This document shows, piece by piece, positions 39,339 to 50,999 of a stretch of 64,000 bases of DNA. Positions within the stretch are counted from its first letter, which is position 1, and every line of letters begins with the position of its first letter. The notes beneath the pieces were generated by a model. The model was not told the origin of the DNA. It did no database searches and saw only the letters and a program-made list of their open reading frames with translations. A program made the translations under genes and the position numbers. This DNA is from Montifringilla adamsi (Eukaryota > Chordata > Aves > Passeriformes > Passeridae). Where the stretch lies: NCBI GenBank assembly GCA_017590115.1, contig JAGGNK010010225.1, positions 5,828,001 to 5,892,000 of the forward strand, written 5' to 3'.

Positions 39339-42300
39339 AATTGTTCTTTTTTTAAATTTATTTTTTTAAACTAATTTGGTTTAGGATTTAGGATGTGAAA
39401 ATCTATCTGTCTTTTCTGTCTTTGTTGGATGTATGTATTTTTTTTTAATTAGATGATGAAATTCTATGCAATATTTGCTTGCAATCCTCCCCTCCTAATT
39501 AGAATTGGACTTTCATGCATTTCAAGAGCTTCATTCGAGTGCAGGTGGAAGGGAATCTTGGCTTGATTGGCTGTGAAATGTGTTCACAACTATAGATGTG
39601 TTCTGTGAAGTAAATATGAGAGGGGAAAAAATATACTTTGATAGTGTCTGAAAATGCAGTAAACACTGCCATAGGTGTAAGTGTGGGAGAGAAGGGAGAA
39701 TGTTTGGGAATGGAAGATTGAGAAGAAGAGCAAGAAATCAGGAGATGAGTTAAAAAGAGAGCTCCTGAAAATATTTTCACATTCCTTACAAAATAAGCAA
39801 AACAAAAAAACACCACAAGAACAATATATTTACTGAATGAGTCAAATTGTGAAGCAAATGAGTCATAATATAGAAAGAAAAATCTTCCATATGCAGATAG
39901 CAGGCAACATAACCACATTTAGGCTCTGAAAAATTTTAACTAAGGTAGTACTGCTATGTTCCAGGATGTGGACTAAAGTACTGTGTCCAGAGGAAAGAAA
40001 AAAAAAGGTATAAGGATGCATTTCCTGGTCTTGTAATTGCTATAAAACAAAATATTTATGCTCTCAAAAGCATGATAATTTATTTTTTCCTTAAAAGCTG
40101 TGTAAGAATATGGCCTAACAAAGTCAAGAGTTTATGGGAAATAAATAGAATGCATTATATTGAAAATGGATTCCTGAGAAAGATCAATAAATGCTATAAG
40201 CAGCAGAATAAAGTTATCAAAATGTAAATATTTTAAACAAAACAGAATTTAACAATTTCCAAGATAAGCTATTCCCTCAAAGTGCACTGAAGATATTTTC
40301 TAGTTTACATAATGTAATTAAATTGAAGCCTGAAGAATTCAAATTCCTCCCGAAGACATTATTGGCAAGGTGATTTAATGTGGTGATAAGGATGAAAGTG
40401 TGGCATGTCTGAAGGCCACAGGAGTTTTATAAAATTGCATTTGAAAGCTGACAATTGTTTACAAGATTTTTTTTTTAACTACTCAATAGTGTCACAGTGA
40501 ACAGACCTTTATCTTTTTTAGCAGCACAACCCTGTTCCTGATACAATTTGGGTCAAGTTCACCCCAATGTAACTTTGATAGTCTTACAAAATCTATACCA
40601 GGAGAAAATGACCCATTTTTATCTTGTGAGCACAGTGTAAGGAAAATGTGAGGCGGTGTTTTCTTGCAAATAATAAACTATTTTGCGTATATTCTTTCAC
40701 CATTAAGAGGGATTAGTACAAGTTTTATATACACTTCCTCACAATTGCTTTTTTCATGTGGTGGGAGATGTTGTTAGTCGAATGCTGCGGTAGAGCCAAG
40801 AACTCCAGGGATTCAGCCTTTTTTCTTTCACTAACTCTTGTTATATTTTAAATCCATTTTTCATCTGTAAAACAGGGGTGTACTATTTCTTATTTTATAA
40901 AATCATCTAGTAGAAACTGCAACAGCTCTTGCAAAAATATTAATATTATATCATAAATGCTAATGTCCTTTCATCCTTTTATATTATGAGTGCCTCAAGT
41001 CTGGTAAATTAGGTCTTCATCAGTCAGGTTACAGAAAGATTAATTCTGTGAAGCATATCTTGACACTGGTGGGCATCTCAAAAGGTGACAATATTTTACT
41101 GGTGATGAGTCAGGGTCATTTACCTTGCTTAGTTGAAAGGGTCTCTAGCTCGCAATAAAAAGGGAGAGAATTATTTGTATAGTGATGCTTCCCACTGGAG
41201 GAGCTTTACAGTCAAACTGTCCCTCTTTAAAGGATTTATTTTTTCTATAAGAATGTCATGGTGTGACCCCAGAATGACAGTGAAATGCTATTTATGGTAT
41301 TTAGCCAGTCATCAGAATGACTCATGTAATATGCCTTTATTATCTCATAATTTGGCTTTTCTGATGCGTTCAAAAATATGTACATATGTGTAGTAGTAGA
41401 ATTAAAAATCTGCCTTTCTTAAAGTTCTGTAAATCACATACTTTGCAATTTCTAGGGGAAAACCATGGTAACTCCTGTGATGTCCCCCTTCCAAGTTGGT
41501 GTTTCTTGTTCAGTCAGTCTTGCATCTGCCATTTTAGAAAATCTTCTGGCAGGCTTGAATACATATTAGTCAAGGAAGGAAGATCAAAGGCTAATCCATT
41601 CGTAGCCTCTCAGATCTGACCTTCCTTAGAAAATATTCAATGAAAAGTTTAAAATTACTCTTTACAAAAGGGCAAAAGACTATAGCAGAAAAATATGAAA
41701 TATGAAGTATGAGCAACAGCAGGACCAAAGCACCAGTTTGGCTGTTTCTGGACTTGAAAATCAGATTAAGTAGTCACATAACATGTAAAGAAAACTCCAT
41801 TTCTTTGGGCTTGCTATTTGACTGCAGCTTTTTTTTTTTTTTTTGTAACTTTCTTTTAAAGAAACCCTGAAAGTATTAATGATAAAATACCTTGAAACCT
41901 CGAAACTGTGGGGCTTTTTTGTGATTGTTATTTCTTCAAAATTATCTGAATCTCTAATTTTCTGGATTTTATATTAAAATATAACTCCAGTGAAAAGTCA
42001 ATAATTAATAATTCTTTTAAAAATATCAATCTATTGTGATTCCTTTTACTGAGACACCTAAGAATAACTCTCACTCAGAATAACTCACAGTCTCATTTTA
42101 TTGCTTATAAGAAAGATTTCAATTAGCAGGAAGCTGCCCATCAATTTTGTGATGCATTTTCTCAGTTAAAAATTGTATTTTAATAGTGAGCTTGCATTTT
42201 TTCTCTCTGGAAAAAAAACCCCAAACAGTAACCTAATAAATAGCTTGCATGGAAATTGGGGACAGTTTTAATTGTCTTGATTCAGACCAAGGCATTTTCC

Positions 42301-42884
42301 TTTGGTCTTGCCTATCTTTGGTAACACGTTGATATGAGACACTTAACCTGAAGATTGTCTTTTATTGTGTGCTCTGGTGGAGTCCTAATTTAAAACATTC
42401 ATAGCATCAGACAGATAAAATCACAAGCTTATTAAAGTACTCGGCAGATGTCTAGAAGACAGTAGTCCCAATTCCTGTAGTGGCTGGGTGATGATGAGAG
42501 GTAGAGCACATACTGTGGAACTGTGGATAGTAATCCTTGCATGAGTGGGACAAGACTTATATAGCCTGCAAAATTGCTGGCTAGCTCTATCTGGAGCTAA
42601 TCTTCCCATCTGCCAGGTGGTTTCACTGGAAAACCCAGGTTTCCAGTTTTCTTCCACTTTTTCCAGGAAAAGACTATCTCAGAGGACCCTGACTAAAACC
42701 ATGGTTCACTTTTATTCTTACCTTATGCATTGTTTGGGATATTCAATTAAAATAGGTTTCTAACCCGGCCAGAACAGTTATGAGACCCAGAAGACAGAGT
42801 AATAGCCAGTATGCCTCTTTTTTATGCTCAGCAGCAATGAGCATGAACCCACTGTGACTTTATTAAGAGCAATTCCTAACACTT
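39339..42884. other. AT-rich unique non-coding sequence
   Basis: A 139-codon minus-strand frame (39499-39918) is the longest here. It has a Phe/Ser-rich composition and no domain, and an overlapping 71-codon frame reads the same strand in another register. A T16 tract lies at 41829-41844. Nothing else was recognised. Confidence 0.5.
41829..41844. repeat. T16 homopolymer
   Basis: Sixteen T residues follow ACTGCAGC. Simple sequence. Confidence 0.9.
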
Positions 42885-42954
42885 ATGAATAATAATAAAT
42901 TGTTATTATTATGATAAATGATATTATTTATTATAATAATAATAATAAAAATTA
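42885..42954. repeat. (TAA/TTA)n cluster with inverted repeats
   Basis: About 70 bases are nearly pure A/T with a three-base period. An 8-base arm AATAATAA (42891-42898) faces TTATTATT (42903-42910) across a four-base loop. A second, smaller fold has ATTATT (42923-42928) facing AATAAT (42935-42940). This is an AT microsatellite able to extrude hairpins. Confidence 0.88.
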
Positions 42955-44717
42955 AAAGTTCAGAATTAAAATATAATGCTGAAATATTCAGCATTATAAT
43001 TTAACTTCCTCCTTCTGATCAAATGTCTCTCTGGCATACTGAATAGCAAGTAAAAATAACACAATAGTGTGCAAATTTTATCACTCCTAATTCTACTCTT
43101 TGATTGGCTTCATATCCAATGATGAAAAATAAATTGCCTTGTTGAGGAGGAATGAGTAAGAAAAAAATGAGGAAACTGGAGTGCTAGTGTGGCTTTTGAC
43201 CTGTGTAGCAAGTTAATTATACACTTGAGAAAGCATCTAGCATAGTAGTATTACACTGCATGCATTTGTGTGTGCACAAGGCTGGATACAAATACGGGTG
43301 TATATTAGCATGCACATATGCTTTATGCAACAGTGCACTACCTCGTGCTCAGTACTTCCTGAATTTGTTCTTAAAGTCATTGGTTTTAAAGGATGAAAAT
43401 GAAGATGGAGCATGGCCCAGTGGATTTTAATGTATAGACAGTTACTCTTGGTAAAAATAATTACTTAATTAAATGCTCTGGTGGACAGTGATTAAGAAAG
43501 GAAGTGGTAGATAAGTGATGAAAAGTGTATCAGTACAAAAGTATCAGAAACTTAGAGAACATGATAAAATAACTTTAGTGGGATTAAATAGGCACTGCAG
43601 ACTTCTGTGTTACATGGTTTTACTGAGGTCTTCTGTTTCTTACTCTATTTTCCATGAAAGCTTTTCTGTCAGCGATGCAGTTTTCCATTGCACAAAACTA
43701 AACAGCCAAATCAATGCAACCCTCACATGAACTACAAGTCACTTTTACATTGCAGTCAACTCTGTCTGAGCAGTCAGGACATAAATGTTCATGAAATGAC
43801 AATTACCCTCTTATATAAGAGAATGGAGGATCTGCAGGAGGAGTGAGCTTAGAAGTCCAGTGTACCACCCTCCATCTTCTGCTCTGCTATCTGCACACCC
43901 TTCCTCAGGCTGGGCAGGGATGCAGACCCCTACAGTCAGCTTTTCCTCCATTAACACTTCCAGGCTATTATGGTTTTGACATAACACAATCCTCCAGCAC
44001 AAGATGGATCCCTAGACAGTCAGTACACTTGGAACACTTGTCTCATATCTACAGAGATTAAAGAGATGTGCCTGGGGTTTTCAAACCTAGCTGAAATTCT
44101 TTCAGCTCCAATGCTCTGTAGAAATATGAAGTGAAGCTATGAGATACATCTTCATCTGTTGTATTCTGTTCATCTGTATAGTGCAGAGAAGAAAAAATTC
44201 TTTGAGGGCTTAGACCAGAATTTTCTGCCTCTGTATTCATATTTAGACACATAGAATAACTAGTCTTATTATAAGTGTTACTGAGCAGCAAACTAAAAAT
44301 CACTGAATTATCTTAAAATAGCCACAACACTCCATTTAGGCTGTTGAAATTCAAAATTATTAATTTTCTAATTATATTGGTATAAATGAATTGCAAAGTA
44401 TTTGTATTGAGAGAGACCCTGAAAAGTGCATGTCAAAGAGGGTATATGGCTTTGGGATACAGTGTTTTTGTTCAGCTGTGGGAAACAGAATTGCTTATAG
44501 GCTGCTATTATGGCAAGGTGTTTTCAAATCTGATAATTTAATTCAGAGGTGTGGCAGATCAGAAGGAATCTGTACAGAAAAGAGATGTAACAAGAAAGGA
44601 ACAGATACAGACAGGAGTTTTTTGCTGTATGTGACATTCTAAATTAGAGTGGCAGAAGTCTCTGTCAATAAGATCAAAAGTTGGGAAGAGAGATGAAAAC
44701 ACTCCTTTTACTGTTTC
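42955..44717. other. Unique non-coding sequence
   Basis: Frames of 60-83 codons on both strands carry no recognised domain. No interspersed repeat was seen. Confidence 0.5.
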
Positions 44718-44742
44718 TTTTTTTTTTTTTTTTTTTTTTTTT
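44718..44742. repeat. T25 homopolymer
   Basis: Twenty-five T residues are followed by ATTATAAACC. On the minus strand an AATAAA-like word directly abuts the A-run, but no source transcript was recognised, so I do not call a retrocopy. Confidence 0.88.
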
Positions 44743-46919
44743 ATTATAAACCACATAGAATTGTATTTCAACACTATTGGCAGAATGTTAAGAAGCAGTT
44801 ACACCTTTCCATTTCTCCCGGGAAAAGGATATTGGAGCATTTGAATTTAGAAGAAATAAATAGTTTCTGGATGATTTTAACATTCTTTTTCTGTTCACTA
44901 TTAATGCCTATATCACCTAACAGCAACTTTGTGACATGCTGCCATTTTCTCTTAAAGAGAACCATGAATACTTTAAGTTTAAATATTTAAAGTTAAAATA
45001 CAGGGATTTTAGCAGACCATGATTATTGTAGGATGAGAGCTTGGTCATTAAGGAGTTGTACTTTTTTCAGTGCCTGACGTTTTTGAGACAGACATTTTTG
45101 ATCTTTGATTTTTTTATTTTTTTTTTTTGCACAGAGTGAAATATTGAGGCACTCTGGGGTCATGTAAGAGCCCAGGAAATTTCGCCAGTCACTGAGGAAG
45201 CTAATTTGTAGTTAATTCCTTAGGAGACAATTCAATTCTTCTTGAATAAATTATATGCTTGTTTCTCTTGCAGGTGTTTCTCATGTTCTGTCCTTAAGTG
45301 CTGCTTAGTGTTGCTGAGCACAGTTGGTAGTTGCTGTGGTGTTCCCAGATGGAGCTGAAATTCAGTGGGAATGGGTGATCTGCAGGGGTCCCAGATTGTT
45401 TAAAGGATTTGGAAGCCTTGGCTGGGATTCAGCTGGCAGAGTGTGTATGTGTGTGTGTCTGTGGGTGTCTAGGAGTGAGCAAGGTGTCCAAGCTCCCCTT
45501 TGGATTGGTAAAACTCCAGTCAATACAGTTAATGGAGCTTGGAGAGCTGTTTGGCCTCCCAAAGCTGTTGTCTATTTCCAGATGTAATGAGTAACTCTTC
45601 TGACTTTGATCAGTTTGATCTGCTTTGACTGTGGTGGGAAATTAGACATCCAGATTGCGGGTACACACACAAATAGACACTTAAAACCTGAAGTGTCAGT
45701 CTCTGAGTCAAATGCCACCTACAGTGAGATATTGCTGATATTTTCACTTCATGACAATTTGCTCCTTGCACTTTGCTGTGGAACTTGCGTGTGTGAAATT
45801 ACAAAATGCTTACACCTGGACAGGCCTATCAAATTCAGTGCTGCTGTGAATAAATCTAATACAGATTTTTAAAAACAATCTCATAAAAAGTTGAATACTG
45901 TGTTATTACTTGCATCCTTTTATAGCCTCAAATTAGTATCTTGCCTGCTGCCATTGTGTCTTCTTCTCTTTTTTCATGGCACTTTCTGACTTGCATTTCC
46001 TTTGATAGTTTTAGCTAAAACAGCTTTTCCTTGACTATCAAAGAGGAATTCAAATGCAGCAATAGTGTTTTCTATGAGATTAGTTTAACTGTTTCTATGC
46101 CACTGCAGATGAAATTTCTTCCTGTCAGATTACAATTTATCATGGGATGAGTTGCCTCAGGAGGCGTCTGTAGCTCTGGCTACTTTAGTTGAGGTGCTGT
46201 CTCTTACGGTAATTAAAGCAGGACATTCCTTAAGCTCCTGCCTCTTCTTAGTTACAAATGTGGTGCTGGCACCTTGCAATCGCTTTGGATGCTCCTGCAA
46301 AGTACCTCAGTTCCCCAAAGCAGGAGGGAAGTAGTAATGTTTTGCAGCTGGCAGTGCTTGTGTCCCTTCCTGGCTGTAGGTCTATGCTCCAGCCTCCCTC
46401 CTACTGATCAATCCAGTATAAAAAGCAAACTGCTTTGCACCCATTCACACTGGGTCTGCACATGCTGGCATTTTGCTTTTGCAGTTAAGCATTAAACCAC
46501 AGCTCAGTGCCTTCATGGTCACTGGGAAACCTAAAATCCTACTGCATTGCTACTTCTTTTTTCCCCCTTTTCTTCTCTGAACAACTACATACAGTATCAG
46601 AAAAATGAAGGCATGGGTTTTTTTGTGGTTGTGTCTTGAAATACTTCCCTTTAGGTACCTAAGGGTATGGGAAGGGATTAATTTTTAATATTCTATAGGA
46701 GCAAACAGAATATAAATAAAATCAGTTGCAGATTTTGTGTTTCAAGATATTTTATTTCTTATAGGAAAATTAGAAGCAGAAATGTTTGGGAAGAAAACAG
46801 CTAAAAAATCCTGGATAGGAAAATTGATTCTGCCTTAGATTACTAGAGGTCACTAGATGACTAAAAAGTTGTTTCATGTTCAGAAAATGGGAAACTTTAA
46901 CAAAATTCTTTTTTCGTTC
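44743..46919. other. Unique non-coding sequence
   Basis: A TG-rich imperfect microsatellite lies at 45441-45469. The 45.3-45.6 and 46.1-46.5 kb parts are less AT-rich and hold frames of 60-88 codons without domains. No element was recognised. Confidence 0.5.
45441..45469. repeat. Imperfect (TG)n microsatellite
   Basis: A TG-dominated run of about 29 bases with a few interruptions. Confidence 0.85.
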
Positions 46920-47410
46920 AGCCACAAAATTAGCAAAGAAACTAGAATTTAAAACACAACTTGGAACAAAATTATAAAAGAGGAATCAAATGCTAATCAA
47001 TATAAATTAGAAGTAGAAACTATGGAAAATTTATACGGAAAGCCGGAAGCAGGAAATGAAAATTCTGTGGTTGGCAAGGCAAAGGACAATAAAATGGTTT
47101 TAGTGTATTAATAGCAAAAGTCCTAATCATATAAGCCACTAGATGGAGATAGTAAGATTGTTACGAGTAATTTGAAAGCACCATAAGTGGTAAAAGATAT
47201 TTTTAATCTATATTTTGAAAAATGCTTGATGCAGTCTCCATGTAATGAGTGTGCAAAGGCACTTTCCAAAAGGTCTGGAGGAAAGAAAGGAAGATGTAAA
47301 GCAGCAGCTGCTTGGACTAAAGACTATTTAAAATTGACAGTCCTGGACAATTTGCACACAAGAGTCCTAAATGATGTGTTGAGAAAATCTCAAGACATTC
47401 TTTGATGCAC
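46920..47410 (+). mobile_element. Ancient CR1/L3-like LINE fragment, reverse transcriptase N-terminal part
   Basis: This is a degraded LINE piece lying upstream of the region kept in the other CR1 copies. The DNA holds a GACAATAAAATGGTTTT block near 47.08 kb, an AGATGGAGATAGTAAGATTGTT block near 47.14 kb, and a final frame (47187-47405) ending LDNLHTRVLNDVL. The last part matches the conserved DNLHPRVLKEL segment at the start of the CR1/L3 reverse transcriptase domain, preceded as expected by a KKGRCKAAAAW stretch in place of the usual VKEDVKQHL. Stops and shifts interrupt it upstream. It is much more diverged than the other CR1 fragments and must be older. Limits are approximate. Confidence 0.75.
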
Positions 47411-47437
47411 TTTGTTGAAAGAAAAAAAAAGAGTACT

Positions 47438-47527
47438 CAACAACTCAAAGCTAAACAAGCAACAAGAAATCCCACCCAACAACCTACCACCCCTACAAAA
47501 AAGCCCCCAAACAGACATTCCCACCTT
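47438..47527. repeat. A/C-rich, G-poor tract
   Basis: About 90 bases contain only five G and few T on the plus strand, with runs of A and C. It lies just after the old CR1 fragment. It may be low-complexity DNA; I know no element with this sequence. Confidence 0.7.
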
Positions 47528-50500
47528 AAAACATAGGCTGATGCCTGTGCAATAATTGCTTTTTATAATTTGAAACTAAATTGGGTGATCTCTAATTAAT
47601 AATGTAATAAATTGTTATTTTAGTTTAATAAAACACAGTTAAAGCAGGCAGAATGAGTAGATGAATTTACTATATATTTTTTTACTTGAGACTTATTAGT
47701 TGATTGATAAATATGATTATAGAAATAATAGAAGTGCATAGTTTTGGCCATTTGATGGTGTAATCAAAAATGAAAAATGCATCCATTCATAGATGAACAG
47801 ATGCATCCTGTAAATCAGAGTGCAAAAATAAAAAAATCCTGAGTGTGAAATCTGTACAAAACTTTTTAGTACAACATCTGGATTTCTAAATTTGTGTTTT
47901 TAAATTGTGAGAATACACTGTCTGGATTTGTGATAAGTCTACAAGGTATGTTGCAAAATTGTAGAGTGTGTTGGAAAGATGGAAAGAAAAAGTGAAACAT
48001 TAATTAATCATTCACCTCACAAGAGGTAGAGATGAATTGTCTGCTTGTCATATGCTCAAACCCCACACGTTAGAGAAATTGTTCTGAAAGCTGTACAGAA
48101 ATAAAAGGGGAAGAAGGAGAAAGGGAAGATTATGCAGGCTGGACATTGGATTGTCATCAATTCCAGTTTTAATTTTTGAGTGAAAAAAATTACATTTTGT
48201 GTGTGGATGTGTTTCAAAATATATTTGATATGCATTCAGACAAGCTTTTCAGTCTTGTTTGCTTTTAAGACCATATTTCTATTCAAAATTGTTATCAATA
48301 TACGTAGTCAAAGAAGCTTCTGCACCAGTTGTGTATTCATTCACATTTATTAACTTAAATCTTACCCCATGCTTGGGAGCAGAAGATGACAGGAGTGGGC
48401 ATTTAGTGAAACAATTAGCAGCAACATGCCCAAAATGTGGGTTTGGTTTTATGTTGGCTACATTCTGCTTTTTTGTTTAATAACTCTCCATGCCTATGGG
48501 AAGGAAATCCAGACGAATATGACCTTTCAATTGCTACATGTTGTCTGTGTTCAAACTACAAAATACCAGAAGTAGCAGCTTTAAGCTTAGAAAAAAGCAT
48601 ATTGTTCTATTTATATTTCTTAAGCTGTGTATGTGGAAAATCCCAGTTGCTTAAAAAGAGCAGTGCTGTAAGTACTGTTACTGAACTGATAAAGTCTGCT
48701 TGGCAAAGCTTTGTAAAGGCTCTCAGAATCAAAGTGAGCCTGTTTACCTCTTGAAAATGCTTTTATAGGAGGTTCTGGTTAGCCATTTCCAATAGAGAAA
48801 GGAGCAGTTGATCAGATAGCAGCTAAACTAATGAAAAGCATCATGGAAGTGACAGGAAGATTAATTAAGTTCCTCCAGTTGTATTCACGTGTTGTGGTAC
48901 AGAGTTCCTTCGGGTACTGCTGCAGTTAAATGGTATTCATGGTGACAAATATTGCACATTTCCAGAAGTGACACTTCTGAGTCAAGGGTAAAAAACACAT
49001 TTGGTTGTTTTAGCCCGTGAAGAATGTTCAAAACCAAAGATGAGCCTCTGTGGTTGTTTAAAATATACAAATTTAACTTGCTCCTTCCCTTCTTATCCTT
49101 TAGTGTAACCTCAGGAGATTAGTAATGAATCACAAAATCTGCATTATTGTGTAGTATGTCTTAAACTGCTCCAGATGGCTTCAAAATAAAAACAAACCAA
49201 ACTTCTAGCTGATGTACTTAGTATATTTGATTTGAGGCAGAAAAATGTGTGCTTGGAAACATTTTCAATTACTTTTGGAGGCTTACAAAGCTGTGGCTTG
49301 TTTGCTGTTCTTTCTTTCTGCACTGTGGTCACTCATAGGAATGAAATAACTCTGATACATCAATTTTCAAATTATGTGGAAATTCTAGTCCCACTTTGTT
49401 TGCAATAATCTTTTAGTTTTGGGATGCATTTGATGAATTAATAGGCCAAATGTGATTTGGGTTGTTTCTCGCATTTTCTTTTCAGAAATGAATGTTTCCA
49501 CAATAATTTTTTGTTCTTAATAGCTGGCTCTGTACAGTAGACAAAATTTATTTTAGGAAAATCTGGAAACCTCTGAGATGTATGAAATCTTTTAGCCTAC
49601 TACACATGATGCATAGACTTAAAATGTTGTGTCAGTAGTGTATTTGTTGACTATTATTGCACTTCTGCCAGCCAAGAGTTCCTTGATCAGTTTCTGCATT
49701 TGCAAGAGATGATCTGTGGTCAGCCTCGCTGACATTCGTCAAAGCCAACTGGTAAGAGTTTGGGTATAAATCTCATATTAGTTACCTCCTGGAAGAGTTC
49801 AAGGCTAGAAGAGGGGTTTCCAGGAATCCTAAGGAGTTAACTGGGTACATTAATATTAAATGTTAATTAGTCTCTGCAACAGACTTGCCTGTGAGTGGCT
49901 TTAATACTTACTATGGAGGCATTGTCTAAATCAGTGGATAGATGAATATCAGTAGAAAGCACAGAACAGAGGAGCTACTTCATGAAGTTGGCCCTCTATC
50001 TGTAGATGAAGTCAAGTGTGGAGAATAACCTGTAGCTTTCCTAGCTCTCCTAGCTTTCCCAGGTCTGGAGAAATGTAAGGTATGTGCTGTATTTCTGGGC
50101 CATGTGTGCTATGTACTTTTTGTTTATTCCAAGGAGGTGAGGTCTTGTGGGCTGTTCTGCATTTTGGAAATCTGCCCTTTGTGGCAAAGCTTTTATCAAG
50201 GTGAGAAAGGGCAGAAGAACTCAAGGTGGAGATGCTATTATGGAAAAAGAAACAGGTTGTTGGAAAAGAGGATTTCAGGGAGTAGAAGTTGCTTCTTTAT
50301 TAGAAATAAGAATGAGGGCTAGCTGGTTTAGGAGAAGGTAATTTTTTTTCTTGTTATGTTTATGCTATTGTTGAATCGCAAGAGTTTGGGGATTTTGTTT
50401 TTATAAGTGAATCATGTATGAAAATATGGTAATTTTGCAGTGGACCAGTATCTGTAGCAAAGTTAAATGCTAGTTAACCTGCGCCGACTTGTTGATGGTT

Positions 50501-50999
50501 GGAGAGTTTGCACCATGGGCTGACATCATGGACTAATTTGCTCGTTCATTCTGCATGATCCTGCATGCACAGGCTGGGTCTACTCAAATCTCCAGGCACT
50601 CATAAGTGTTTGCTGCTCCTGACTATACTTCCCCACAGCTGTTCTCAGCAGAATCCTCAATGCTTGCATTAAAACACCAGCCATTTGGGATTGCAATTAC
50701 TAAACTAAACCCTGCTTTCACTGACAGTGACAGTATCTCGCTCAGGGAATAAAATTTTTTTTTCTTCCTTGCTTGAAACCCTATTTCTTTTTGCAGCTTA
50801 TTAATGTTGTATGTGTGTAAGTGAAAGCAGAGTTTGTCATAGAGTATGTGAATTTGGGCTGTGAAAGATTTCCAGTGACTTTTCCCTCCTACCTTGAATT
50901 TCTGTAGTTGAAATGAAAAGAAATTGAAGTTCTTGTTTCAGTTTCTTTGCTTACTTTAATTGCATACTTACTCTCAGAACACAAATAAGATGCAATAAG
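47528..50999. other. AT-rich unique non-coding sequence
   Basis: No gene, repeat or RNA was recognised. Frames are up to 105 codons (48437-48754 plus), without domains. Confidence 0.5.

Noticed and set aside
39499..39918. 139-codon minus-strand frame, the second longest
   Set aside because: It has Phe/Ser-rich composition from AT-rich DNA and no recognised motif, and another frame on the same strand overlaps it.
44718..44774. Possible minus-strand retrocopy with AATAAA next to an A25 run
   Set aside because: The signal overlaps the A-run itself, and no coding sequence or parent transcript was recognised in front of it.
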